This document shows positions 1 to 6,022 of a DNA stretch of 23,995 nt, piece by piece; positions within the stretch are counted from its first letter, which is position 1; every line of letters starts with the position of its first letter. The stretch is taken from the IMG/VR virus record IMGVR_UViG_3300048691_000022, positions 1 to 23,995 of that record. One strand, written 5' to 3'. The notes under the pieces are model-generated. The model made no database searches, had not been told where the DNA came from, and saw only the letters and a list, made by a program, of their open reading frames with translations. Position numbers and translations under genes: made by a program. The stretch is from a virus.

Positions 1-9
1 GTGATGATC

Positions 10-210
10 TCATTGCTTGGCCCTTTTAGACCTTGATGACTTGCTCTTATCTAGGATGGCCTTTGTACCAACAACTGCACTTGATGGTATCCTGCCCTGC
101 CTGATCCATCTGGATATGTTTTGCGTATTAGTGTGACCTAACATGTGGGCCGTCTTAACAAGACCACTTGCTGTCACCTGCTCTTTTAGAGCAGTCAAAA
201 TCTCTTCCAA
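10..210 (-). CDS. Small helix-turn-helix DNA-binding protein
   Basis: A 66-residue basic protein whose middle (about residues 14-45) looks like a Cro/YdaS-type helix-turn-helix: an AxxLGHTNTQNISRW stretch followed by a GRIP turn. The C-terminus is Lys/Arg/Ser-rich. Likely a phage regulator, acting at DNA, with unknown target. The start is a TTG codon; it is chosen because a strong TGAGGGGG ribosome site lies 6 bases upstream and no ATG is better placed. The gene is divergent from the plus-strand gene starting at 374. Its TGA stop overlaps an ATG (ATGA), so a further minus-strand gene may begin at position 13 and leave the window after four codons. The family assignment rests on pattern only; the HTH call is likely, the exact regulator type is not known. 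Confidence 0.7.
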   Translation of the reverse strand: MEEILTALKEQVTASGLVKTAHMLGHTNTQNISRWIRQGRIPSSAVVGTKAILDKSKSSRSKRAKQ

Positions 211-229
211 TTATTACCCCCTCAGGCTT

Positions 230-264
230 AATTTGAATTAGTATTTTTTATATTTAAATTTGAA
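230..264. repeat. Pair of AATTTGAA direct repeats in the divergent intergenic region
   Basis: AATTTGAA occurs at 230-237 and again at 257-264, 27 bases apart, between the candidate promoter and the start of the HTH gene. This position suits an operator for autoregulation by that protein, but the sequence is AT-rich and chance is possible. Confidence 0.3.
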
Positions 265-268
265 CTAT

Positions 269-297
269 AACTTAATGATTAATAATAATTTTGTCAA
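269..297 (-). promoter_or_regulatory. Candidate promoter for the small HTH gene
   Basis: On the minus strand a perfect TTGACA (297-292) is followed after 17 bases by TAAGTT (274-269), a weak -10 (3 of 6). The region between is AT-rich and contains a dyad TTAAT-N-ATTAA at 272-282. On the plus strand the overlapping TTGTCA (291-296) could serve the divergent gene, but I see no good -10 at the right distance. Prediction by eye only. Confidence 0.4.
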
Positions 298-373
298 AAC
301 TAATTTCTAACTTTTCATATCAACTAATCTTTTCTAGGATTTAGATACCGACAACACTTCATGAGGGGGATTT

Positions 374-574
374 ATGAGCAAGAACGGTGGAAACAATTCA
401 ACTGAAAAAAACAATGATCAGCCAAAGAGCCTGGAGCACCCAAAGGCAGCTGTCAACAGACTTACTGGTGAGATCATTAGTGAGTGCAAACTTATCGCTA
501 CTGGATGCACTGAGAGCTGCTACATGCTGGTCGAAAAGACTAAGCAACTAATGGATGCTGAAAGTAAAATCTAG
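374..574 (+). CDS. Small hypothetical protein, only plus-strand gene
   Basis: A 66-residue protein that I do not recognise. The N-terminal third is polar (Asn, Lys, Glu, Ser) and likely disordered; the C-terminal half has three cysteines (C-x6-C-x3-C, within ECKLIATGCTESC) and looks helical. It has no signal peptide or membrane segment. The ATG is preceded by TGAGGGGG with 5 bases of spacing, an excellent ribosome site, and an intrinsic terminator lies just after the stop. It is therefore an independent one-gene transcription unit placed head-to-head with the HTH gene and tail-to-tail with the late operon. This arrangement fits a moron-type gene or a small regulator expressed outside the late programme. 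Function unknown. Confidence 0.6.
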   Translation: MSKNGGNNSTEKNNDQPKSLEHPKAAVNRLTGEIISECKLIATGCTESCYMLVEKTKQLMDAESKI

Positions 575-583
575 CTTTAAAAG

Positions 584-607
584 AAGAGGGGAGCTTGCTC
601 CCCTTTT
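584..607. terminator. Bidirectional intrinsic terminator between convergent units
   Basis: Stem AGGGGAG (587-593) / CTCCCCT (598-604) with a CTTG loop, extendable through A-T pairs at both ends. It is followed by TTTTATTATT on the plus strand and by CTTCTTTT on the minus strand. It ends the plus-strand 66-residue gene and closes the long minus-strand late operon. Confidence 0.85.
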
Positions 608-661
608 ATTATTCTGGCATCCATTTATCGACAGCTCAAAGTCAGTCTTGCCAAAATATTC

Positions 662-1120
662 TTAAGATAATTCTAAACCACTTTTAAGAGCATTGAAACA
701 ATCAATTGGCCGCCACATATCTTGACTGCCTTTTAATTTAAATCCGGCCATTCTTGTAAGTACAATCCCCACAAGCTCAGAGCATATCATTTTCTCATCA
801 CCATTCATGTCACCACCCTTGCCTGAGGCAATGGCAGCAATCTGGCTTTGTGAATATTCTTTTCCTTTTGATCCATCAACAAATCCAAGAAAGTAATCTC
901 TCGTTACATTGAGATCAATCTCAAATATAAATGGCAACTCATGCTCATCCTCAAACCTGCAAAGGTCATCAGTGCAAACACCCTCACCAACAGCATGAAA
1001 GATTTTACTCTCATCATAAATAATTAAGACGTGACTATAATCTGTATTGTCTTTCTTCATTATTTGCTGGCTTACAAAATCAGGATCTTTCTCTTTACTG
1101 AATGCAACTTTAATTTTCAA
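662..1120 (-). CDS. Permuted papain-like (NlpC/P60-related) hydrolase, candidate endolysin
   Basis: This 152-residue protein has the order of motifs expected of circularly permuted NlpC/P60 enzymes (YiiX/LRAT-type). A YSHV histidine (H30) is followed by a hydrophobic strand and an FHAVGEGV segment. The nucleophile motif ICSELV (C113) comes after that, and a PIDCFNAL segment near the C-terminus matches the family's usual P-x-D-x3-L ending. Such enzymes hydrolyse amide or ester bonds. It has no signal peptide, so it would need a holin to reach the wall. It is the last gene of the late operon, directly after a lipoprotein resembling an outer spanin, and no other muralytic enzyme is visible in the window. 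An endolysin role is therefore plausible but inferred. The start is TTG with AGGAGG upstream. The fold call is good; the substrate is unknown. Confidence 0.65.
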   Translation of the reverse strand: MKIKVAFSKEKDPDFVSQQIMKKDNTDYSHVLIIYDESKIFHAVGEGVCTDDLCRFEDEHELPFIFEIDLNVTRDYFLGFVDGSKGKEYSQSQIAAIASGKGGDMNGDEKMICSELVGIVLTRMAGFKLKGSQDMWRPIDCFNALKSGLELS

Positions 1121-1129
1121 TTGATCCTC

Positions 1130-1423
1130 CTAGTATTTAAATCTCATTGCAGATTTGCAGGTAAATCCGGCCTTGATTAAATCATCTCTCACATCTGACT
1201 TATTTAAATCATAAAAATCAATCTTATGAACTTGACTGCATTTTTCTTTTTTAAAGATAGATCCAATCCCTGTCCTTTTCACGCACACTGTTTGATTGTG
1301 AGGATAGGCAAGTCCTGGCTGATCTGGATGGATTAAAAGCTCTCTGTCCTGGAGTCTCAAGAGTCCAGCTGCACCAGTCGCACAACCCATGATGAAAATA
1401 AAACTTATTAAAACGTATCTCAT
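1130..1423 (-). CDS. Small lipoprotein, possible outer-membrane spanin subunit
   Basis: A 97-residue protein starting with a short lipoprotein signal (YVLISFIFIMGC), with lipobox I-M-G-C and the lipidated cysteine at residue 14. The mature part has three more cysteines and no membrane segment. It overlaps the end of the preceding coiled-coil gene by four bases (ATGA) and has GGAGG upstream. A coiled-coil protein followed by an overlapping small lipoprotein, next to a hydrolase and holin-like genes, resembles the Rz/Rz1 arrangement in which the pair fuses inner and outer membranes at lysis. It lacks the proline-rich body of Rz1, so the role is inferred from context; the lipoprotein call is firmer. 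Confidence 0.6.
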   Translation of the reverse strand: MRYVLISFIFIMGCATGAAGLLRLQDRELLIHPDQPGLAYPHNQTVCVKRTGIGSIFKKEKCSQVHKIDFYDLNKSDVRDDLIKAGFTCKSAMRFKY

Positions 1424-1647
1424 TTTGTAGCCTCCAGGATGTACTCTTTCTTAAGGTCATCGACTTGTAAAAATAGATCACGTTCGGCTTTGCCTTTTGC
1501 CTCCATGTCTTTTTTATAAAACTCAGAGTCCTCAACCTCTTGTATCTTTTTCATTAACTCTGATGACTTGTTTTCAAAGTACCTTTTTCTCTCATCTGAG
1601 AAAATCTTGGCACCAATTATGATCAGCTCTAAAATGGCCGTTGGCAT
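1420..1647 (-). CDS. Small coiled-coil protein, possible inner-membrane spanin or accessory
   Basis: A 75-residue protein: a short hydrophobic N-terminal helix (about residues 3-16, AILELIIIGAKIF) followed by a highly charged, heptad-like helix rich in Glu and Lys. The plan resembles an inner spanin (one N-terminal anchor plus periplasmic coiled coil), but the anchor is short and contains a glutamate, so a peripheral membrane protein is equally possible. Its ATG lies directly after the stop of the upstream membrane-protein gene, with the GGAG ribosome site inside that gene, so the two are coupled. It overlaps the following lipoprotein gene by four bases. Confidence 0.5.
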   Translation of the reverse strand: MPTAILELIIIGAKIFSDERKRYFENKSSELMKKIQEVEDSEFYKKDMEAKGKAERDLFLQVDDLKKEYILEATK

Positions 1648-1648
1648 A

Positions 1649-1894
1649 TTAAGCTCCTATGATAAACATTGTGATTATTTTTTTGATATTACTTGGGACA
1701 AAAGGGGCAGCACAGGCCGCCCCAATAAGTATGATCTTAAACCAGAAAGATGCTTTCTTATAAAAAGGTCTATGCACCTTTTGAGAAAACAGCAAGAAAC
1801 TTAGGAGCGTAATCAAGCTGTACAACAGCAAGCTCAATACCTTCACCTGCGTCCACATCTTTGATCTCAGCTGGGATTGCTTTGTAGTTGTCAT
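1649..1894 (-). CDS. Two-helix membrane protein overlapping its upstream neighbour, holin-like
   Basis: An 81-residue product with two hydrophobic segments (about residues 18-37 and 49-76) separated by a basic stretch, ending IIGA. The first half overlaps the 3' end of the 119-residue exported-protein gene in another frame (124 bases). The stop at 1649 sits two bases before the next ATG and contains its GGAG site, which argues that the stop is real. The start is uncertain: the upstream ATG has an AAAGG 7 bases away; a second ATG is at codon 13; TTG or GTG starts near 1770 would give a one-helix protein. Size and topology fit a small holin or antiholin, but small two-helix proteins are not diagnostic. 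Confidence 0.45.
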   Translation of the reverse strand: MTTTKQSQLRSKMWTQVKVLSLLLYSLITLLSFLLFSQKVHRPFYKKASFWFKIILIGAACAAPFVPSNIKKIITMFIIGA

Positions 1895-2129
1895 ATGCTG
1901 CCTTTACCTTTGATTTGAAGTCCTCATCAGCTGTAACCTTTGCATAAAATTCTGTGAAGTCTGTAACCTGTACACCGTCTTTGAATTTTTCAGCAAGACA
2001 TAGTGAAACTTCATTGACACCAATTAGTGCCTCTTTAGTTTCCTTTACACCAACAGCTGAGTCAGCCTTTTTAAGTGAAGGTGCAACCATTGTTAGTACC
2101 GATGATAATAGTAAAAATACTTTGTTCAT
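1770..2129 (-). CDS. Small exported protein of unknown function
   Basis: A 119-residue protein with an apparent signal peptide: a lysine, then a hydrophobic run (VFLLLSSVLTMVAPSL) and an A-D-S-A site near residue 25. The remainder is mixed-charge and helical. A segment near residues 85-100 (IPAEIKDVDAGEG) resembles small phage proteins found near lysis genes, a resemblance from memory and not a firm family call. The ribosome site is TAAGGGGGAT, nearly the same as that of the two larger exported-protein genes upstream. The last 124 bases overlap a membrane-protein frame. The signal h-region is modest, so an N-terminal anchor is also possible. Confidence 0.6.
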   Translation of the reverse strand: MNKVFLLLSSVLTMVAPSLKKADSAVGVKETKEALIGVNEVSLCLAEKFKDGVQVTDFTEFYAKVTADEDFKSKVKAAYDNYKAIPAEIKDVDAGEGIELAVVQLDYAPKFLAVFSKGA

Positions 2130-2148
2130 TTTATCCCCCTTAGGATTG

Positions 2149-2379
2149 TTATTGTTTGAGAAACAATTGTGCTATATATCCGGCCATTGCTCCAAAGAAA
2201 GATGATACAAGTCCAACCTTTAATTTAAGAGTTGCCCCCAAGATCTCCAGTGCTGTCATTCTTGATTGGAGTTGATCCATCTTGCTATCAAACTTATTCT
2301 CAATTTCATTAAGTCTTTTAATTTGATATCTGCGCCACTCTTTTTCATTCTGAAACTCAACATCTGTATCTCTGCTCAT
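2149..2379 (-). CDS. Coiled-coil protein with C-terminal membrane helix, XhlA-like
   Basis: A 76-residue protein: a charged N-terminal half with heptad-like helix (about residues 12-48, with repeated Lys/Glu/Asp and hydrophobic positions), then a single hydrophobic segment (about 52-73, VGLVSSFFGAMAGYIAQLF). This plan matches XhlA/haemolysin-type and similar phage proteins that sit in lysis cassettes beside holins. It would sit in the inner membrane with the coiled coil in the cytoplasm. The preceding gene also has a holin-like plan, so the pair could be holin and partner. The ribosome site is a modest AAAGGAT about 8-10 bases upstream. Confidence 0.55.
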   Translation of the reverse strand: MSRDTDVEFQNEKEWRRYQIKRLNEIENKFDSKMDQLQSRMTALEILGATLKLKVGLVSSFFGAMAGYIAQLFLKQ

Positions 2380-2440
2380 CTTTAGATGATCCTTTAAAAT
2401 GGTATGTTAAAAGTTTAAGTGGTTTTTGGATTTTATTCAA

Positions 2441-2460
2441 GGCCCACTTTTACATGGGCC
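2441..2460 (-). terminator. Hairpin between lysis genes, weak terminator or processing site
   Basis: Perfect GGCCCA (2441-2446) / TGGGCC (2455-2460) repeat with an 8-base loop, in a 102-base gap between two membrane-protein genes. On the minus strand it is followed by TTGAATAAAA and not by a clean T-run, so termination would be inefficient; an RNA processing or stability element is equally possible. Confidence 0.4.
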
Positions 2461-2481
2461 ATAAATTAATTGTGATTTTTT

Positions 2482-2748
2482 CTATTGCTTTTTAATGTCA
2501 AGGCCAAGTTTTCTAGTGTCATCGTTTCCTTTCATTCTCCAGAAAAGGTGCCCACATAAAGTACCGATCCCAAATCCAACACAGAAAACCATGAAAGGCA
2601 TTGTGTATGCAGATGTGATTATGAGACTTGAGATACTTGCCTCGTTACCGTCAACACTCACAGCAATTGCGTCATAGATTAATATGATCACAATTAGTGC
2701 AGGGATGATCCCAAATGTTAAAATTCCTGTGAACTTTTTGAAAGTCAT
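2482..2748 (-). CDS. Two-helix membrane protein, candidate holin
   Basis: An 88-residue protein with two clear membrane helices: about residues 8-32 (GILTFGIIPALIVIILIYDAI) and 49-70, ending with the GHLFW motif. A short polar loop (SVDGNEASIS) joins them, and the tail is charged and lysine-rich. Small phage proteins with a second helix ending in GH(L/F)FW are frequent in lysis regions and are commonly suspected holins. It lies directly after the fibre-region genes and starts the lysis-like block. AGAGGT lies 5 bases before the ATG. The topology is well supported; holin activity is inferred. Confidence 0.6.
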   Translation of the reverse strand: MTFKKFTGILTFGIIPALIVIILIYDAIAVSVDGNEASISSLIITSAYTMPFMVFCVGFGIGTLCGHLFWRMKGNDDTRKLGLDIKKQ

Positions 2749-2758
2749 TTAATACCTC

Positions 2759-3487
2759 TTAATTTAAATCAATGCATTTCTGAGTTTCATTTGCCAGGTC
2801 TGTTTTATCGGCCTCAGTTACAAGCACACCATCAGCCACTGTGGCCATGATAAACTCTTTTGCTGTTACCAGTGAGGCTGTCCCTAGTAGGCCCTTGATT
2901 GGGGCAGAGACAGTATTCATCTGGGCAATCTGAGTTGGTGATAATGCCTTTGGTACATTTCTAACAACCATCAAGGCAATGACTCTTTTTCCACAGTCTA
3001 TTTTCTTGATTGCCGTTTGGACGTTGGATTCTTTTTGTCCAGCCTGCGCTTTGATGACTTCCTGTGCTTGGTAATCTTGAAGTTTTTGCGTATCAAGCAT
3101 GATGGATTTGATAAATTTCTTTTCATATCCTGCTAGTTTAACACAATAAACTTGCAGCAAATCTAAATTCTTAATCTTATAGTAGTCATTTTGAGTACAT
3201 GTAAGTGCTAAGAACTTAGCAGAGCAATCAATCTCATCTGAGCATGAAAGCTCATCGGCTTTAAAGTAAGTTGGCCTTGTGTAGTCATCAACTTCTTTGT
3301 CATATTCTGAGTGGATCGAGCTTGGATAAATGCCAAGATCAAAACACTCCTCTCCTGAGACTCTTTCACAGTCATGCTTAAGTGAGAATGCCTCTATTGA
3401 TCCTGACTTAATCTTTGTGTGATTAAGCCAGTTTTCTGCATGAGCTATTTGAGTAAAAAGTAAAATTGTTAAAATTAAATATTTCAT
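2759..3487 (-). CDS. Exported cysteine-rich protein beside the fibre gene
   Basis: A 242-residue protein with a textbook signal peptide (MKYLILTILLFTQIAHA, cleavage after AHA at residue 17). The mature part has eight cysteines, an even number that suits disulfide bonds made outside the cytoplasm, and no further membrane segment. No family is recognised. It follows the 644-residue exported fibre-like protein with a 9-base gap, shares its MKYL start and an almost identical ribosome site (TAAGGGGAT), and so is probably made and exported with it. A chaperone, partner or assembly factor of the fibre is one guess; a periplasmic protein acting in lysogens is another. Confidence 0.7.
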   Translation of the reverse strand: MKYLILTILLFTQIAHAENWLNHTKIKSGSIEAFSLKHDCERVSGEECFDLGIYPSSIHSEYDKEVDDYTRPTYFKADELSCSDEIDCSAKFLALTCTQNDYYKIKNLDLLQVYCVKLAGYEKKFIKSIMLDTQKLQDYQAQEVIKAQAGQKESNVQTAIKKIDCGKRVIALMVVRNVPKALSPTQIAQMNTVSAPIKGLLGTASLVTAKEFIMATVADGVLVTEADKTDLANETQKCIDLN

Positions 3488-3496
3488 AAAATCCCC

Positions 3497-5431
3497 TTAT
3501 GGTAATTCGCCATCACATTGATAAGTAAAATCCCTAGGTCCTACAGCGTTTGCATAGGTAACAAAAGATTGAGAGCTTGATGTCCCAGTTGACAGTGGCA
3601 TACACCAAAATACCGCTGCACTGGCCACACCATCTGAAACGCTACATGTACAATTTAATCTCGTTGTGTGTGAGTTGGTTAGCGGACAAGTGGCAACTCC
3701 ACCACTTAACCCACCCCATGTACACGATGATGCAAATGATCCTTTTTTATTTGATATTACACCAGACCCATTTACAATCCCACTATAGTGGACTGGCTTG
3801 ACAGATGTTGGGACAGTCATCTGATCACCAGTTAAAATCGGACGATTAAAAGCAGATAAAAGCGGTCTGACTGTTATTTTCATATCACGTTGACCAGCTG
3901 AAGATGCTCTGTCACCATAAATTATTAAACTAGTTGCACCCGACTCATAAGAAAAACGTAATGTTTTTTTAGAAACATCGTTAAAAGTAAATGTTCCACA
4001 ATTATTTAAAGTTGAACTAAAATTATCTACACCATTAAAAGCCGTTCTTGCTTTACCTTCTGTAATAATTGTTTGTGAATTATTTGCTGTTTCTACCCAT
4101 TGAACTGTTGAAGTACCAGGCCCGTTATTATACAAAGCACCTTGAATACAAGCTTCATAAACACCAGCATAAGGTGGATTAAATGCAACACCAACTTGTT
4201 CACTTCCAGAACTACAAGTTAAACCTGTTGAAGCATTTGTTCCAGAGCATGGGATTTCTGCACTTGCTGAACCAGTATTTAAAACTAAATCAAGTGTAGC
4301 ATTTTCAAAAGGAAGGTATGAAGTCGTTGCCGTTCCATTTGGATTCGCCCCCCCAATATTTGCATCAATAAACCATGACGCTTGTTCTGATGATACGGCT
4401 GTCTGTGGCTTTGCCTTGGTAAAGTCTGAGCCAGACTTCTGACAAACAATATGATAAGCCTCAGCTGAGATTGCACCATTTAAAAAAGTTTTTGTTGTAA
4501 CTTGAGTTGATGAAGGATCAGTCATCCAAGAATAAATTAAAGTGCCACCAGTGTTGGAATTTACTGTAACCGTACAAGATGGTGCTGTTGTAAAAATACC
4601 TGTATTATATGCACACGTACTAATTGATGTCCCAGAAATTACACAATTCCCATTTATCCAGTCTAAATTCTCTCTTACAACAGTTCCTGTTGATGCAACA
4701 GTTGCAGTAAAAACATCTTCGCATCCAACTGTGCCCTGACACTGGCTTTCAACAATGTTTTGATTTGATCCAATATAAGCTCTATCAAATTGAATTGTAC
4801 CAGCGGCCAGTGATGTAAGTCTTAGTTTTAGATTGCTTGATCCAGTTGTTGGGCACTGAAAACTAATTGTTGGAATTTTTATCCATGGACTAACTCCAAT
4901 TGTTTGCTCGGCTAAGATATTATTTGAAACATCAAGGGCCTGTACTTTAAAAATACCTGCAGTTGCAATGTTAACTTTCTTAAAATCGGCCTGGCATCCA
5001 GCTGAGAAATTTGTTGGCACCGAAACAATCTGCTCAATATACTGACCAGATGCTGTTGCCACAAATTGGCCATATTTTGTATCTGACTCTGATGGTATCG
5101 CATATGATTGTTGTGTAAATGTCCCACCAGATGATGTCCATGGAGATCCTATTCCATCTTCAAAAGACTCATTGGTAAGAATATTAATTCCACTTGATCC
5201 ACCAGATCCAGATCCTGATCCTAGGTTTTTATATAGAGATCCATCATTTGAAAATTCAATTTTACCTGTACTTTCATTTGCTCTAATTTTCTTGTTTGTA
5301 CCAAGAGTGATCTCTTTGTTTGCACTCGATCCTGGTTTCCCGATCTTTAAAGTATCATCTGTGATTGTTGCCCCAAAGACATTCGTAACTAGTAACGAAT
5401 ATACAATGAGAAAGACATTTAAATATTTCAT
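3497..5431 (-). CDS. Exported multidomain fibre-like adhesin/receptor-binding protein
   Basis: This 644-residue protein has a Sec signal peptide (residues 1-20, VFG/A). A short repeat-like shaft segment (about 24-70, with KIEFSNDG) comes next, then a Gly/Ser linker (71-81). Residues 82-222 (NESFEDG...W) form a beta-sandwich resembling carbohydrate-binding modules. A cysteine-containing domain follows (about 225-335), then a TNF/C1q-like jelly-roll (about 352-525, with VETANNSQTI, CGTFTF, KKTLRF and GQRDMKITVRP) of the kind seen at phage fibre tips. The last domain is cysteine-rich (540-644). There are 18 cysteines in all. It lies in the tail-fibre position of the operon. A signal peptide on a virion protein is odd, because tails assemble in the cytoplasm; it may be a surface adhesin or an exported decoy. 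A seven-G tract lies at codons 360-362. The domain calls come from pattern recognition. Confidence 0.75.
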   Translation of the reverse strand: MKYLNVFLIVYSLLVTNVFGATITDDTLKIGKPGSSANKEITLGTNKKIRANESTGKIEFSNDGSLYKNLGSGSGSGGSSGINILTNESFEDGIGSPWTSSGGTFTQQSYAIPSESDTKYGQFVATASGQYIEQIVSVPTNFSAGCQADFKKVNIATAGIFKVQALDVSNNILAEQTIGVSPWIKIPTISFQCPTTGSSNLKLRLTSLAAGTIQFDRAYIGSNQNIVESQCQGTVGCEDVFTATVASTGTVVRENLDWINGNCVISGTSISTCAYNTGIFTTAPSCTVTVNSNTGGTLIYSWMTDPSSTQVTTKTFLNGAISAEAYHIVCQKSGSDFTKAKPQTAVSSEQASWFIDANIGGANPNGTATTSYLPFENATLDLVLNTGSASAEIPCSGTNASTGLTCSSGSEQVGVAFNPPYAGVYEACIQGALYNNGPGTSTVQWVETANNSQTIITEGKARTAFNGVDNFSSTLNNCGTFTFNDVSKKTLRFSYESGATSLIIYGDRASSAGQRDMKITVRPLLSAFNRPILTGDQMTVPTSVKPVHYSGIVNGSGVISNKKGSFASSCTWGGLSGGVATCPLTNSHTTRLNCTCSVSDGVASAAVFWCMPLSTGTSSSQSFVTYANAVGPRDFTYQCDGELP

Positions 5432-5440
5432 CTATCCCCC

Positions 5441-6013
5441 TTAAACTCTGATTTCAAAAATTGAAGTTATTTTTAATTGCCCATCATATGCAGATCCTGC
5501 CAGGTTGTCAGTCACATATTGCAACTTGCTTACTGTGCCTGCAGATATTGCTGTCGAAAGTATTACCCCGACATCATCATCAAAAAGAGATATCTTGCTA
5601 ATTCTCCAGATGTTATCAGCTGTGTCTCTTGTGATGAAAAGAATACCAGACTCTTGCTTATTTGCTGATCCTGTTTTTCTTTCAATATCATAAAGGCAAA
5701 TCTTAGTCTTTACCAATATGCTGTCAAAAGTAAATCCTGCAACATCGGCCTCAACTGCCTGGTTGTTAATTAATGATTGTGTAATTGGTGACTGTCTCCC
5801 ACCTCTTAAAAAGAATTCCAGCATAGATGCCTGGAGTTGAGCTGTACTTGGCTTGCTTAATACGATGCCATTGTACTCTATGAAAGTGGCCATCTCCTCC
5901 TGTACAGAGTTGAGCCAGTCGGCACTTACAACAGTGGCCGGTACACCTAGCGATGGATCACCCTCTGTAAATTTATTATCAAGGGTTGCACCCTCGCTGT
6001 CGATCCTAAACAT
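5441..6013 (-). CDS. Short tail fibre / collar-type adaptor protein
   Basis: The 190-residue product begins with the pattern common to contractile-phage fibre proteins: FTEGDPSLGVPATVVSADWL followed by NSVQEEMATFIE (residues 15-46). The rest is beta-rich without collagen-like repeats. At 190 residues it is far shorter than typical fibres, which suggests an adaptor or a stub fibre carrying only a small tip. It has no signal peptide, unlike the gene that follows, so it should assemble in the cytoplasm. It follows the gp48-like baseplate gene, as fibres do in Mu and P2. AGGAGGT stands 5 bases before the ATG. Confidence 0.75.
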   Translation of the reverse strand: MFRIDSEGATLDNKFTEGDPSLGVPATVVSADWLNSVQEEMATFIEYNGIVLSKPSTAQLQASMLEFFLRGGRQSPITQSLINNQAVEADVAGFTFDSILVKTKICLYDIERKTGSANKQESGILFITRDTADNIWRISKISLFDDDVGVILSTAISAGTVSKLQYVTDNLAGSAYDGQLKITSIFEIRV

Positions 6014-6022
6014 TATGACCTC

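Noticed and set aside
1251-1535. 94-codon minus-strand frame across the lipoprotein and coiled-coil genes
   Set aside because: It conflicts with two genes that have good ribosome sites, a lipobox and a four-base coupling overlap; its composition looks random.
3497-5431. Diversity-generating retroelement targeting the fibre gene
   Set aside because: No reverse transcriptase, no template repeat and no adenine-biased variable repeat is visible in the window; module exchange explains the compositional break better.
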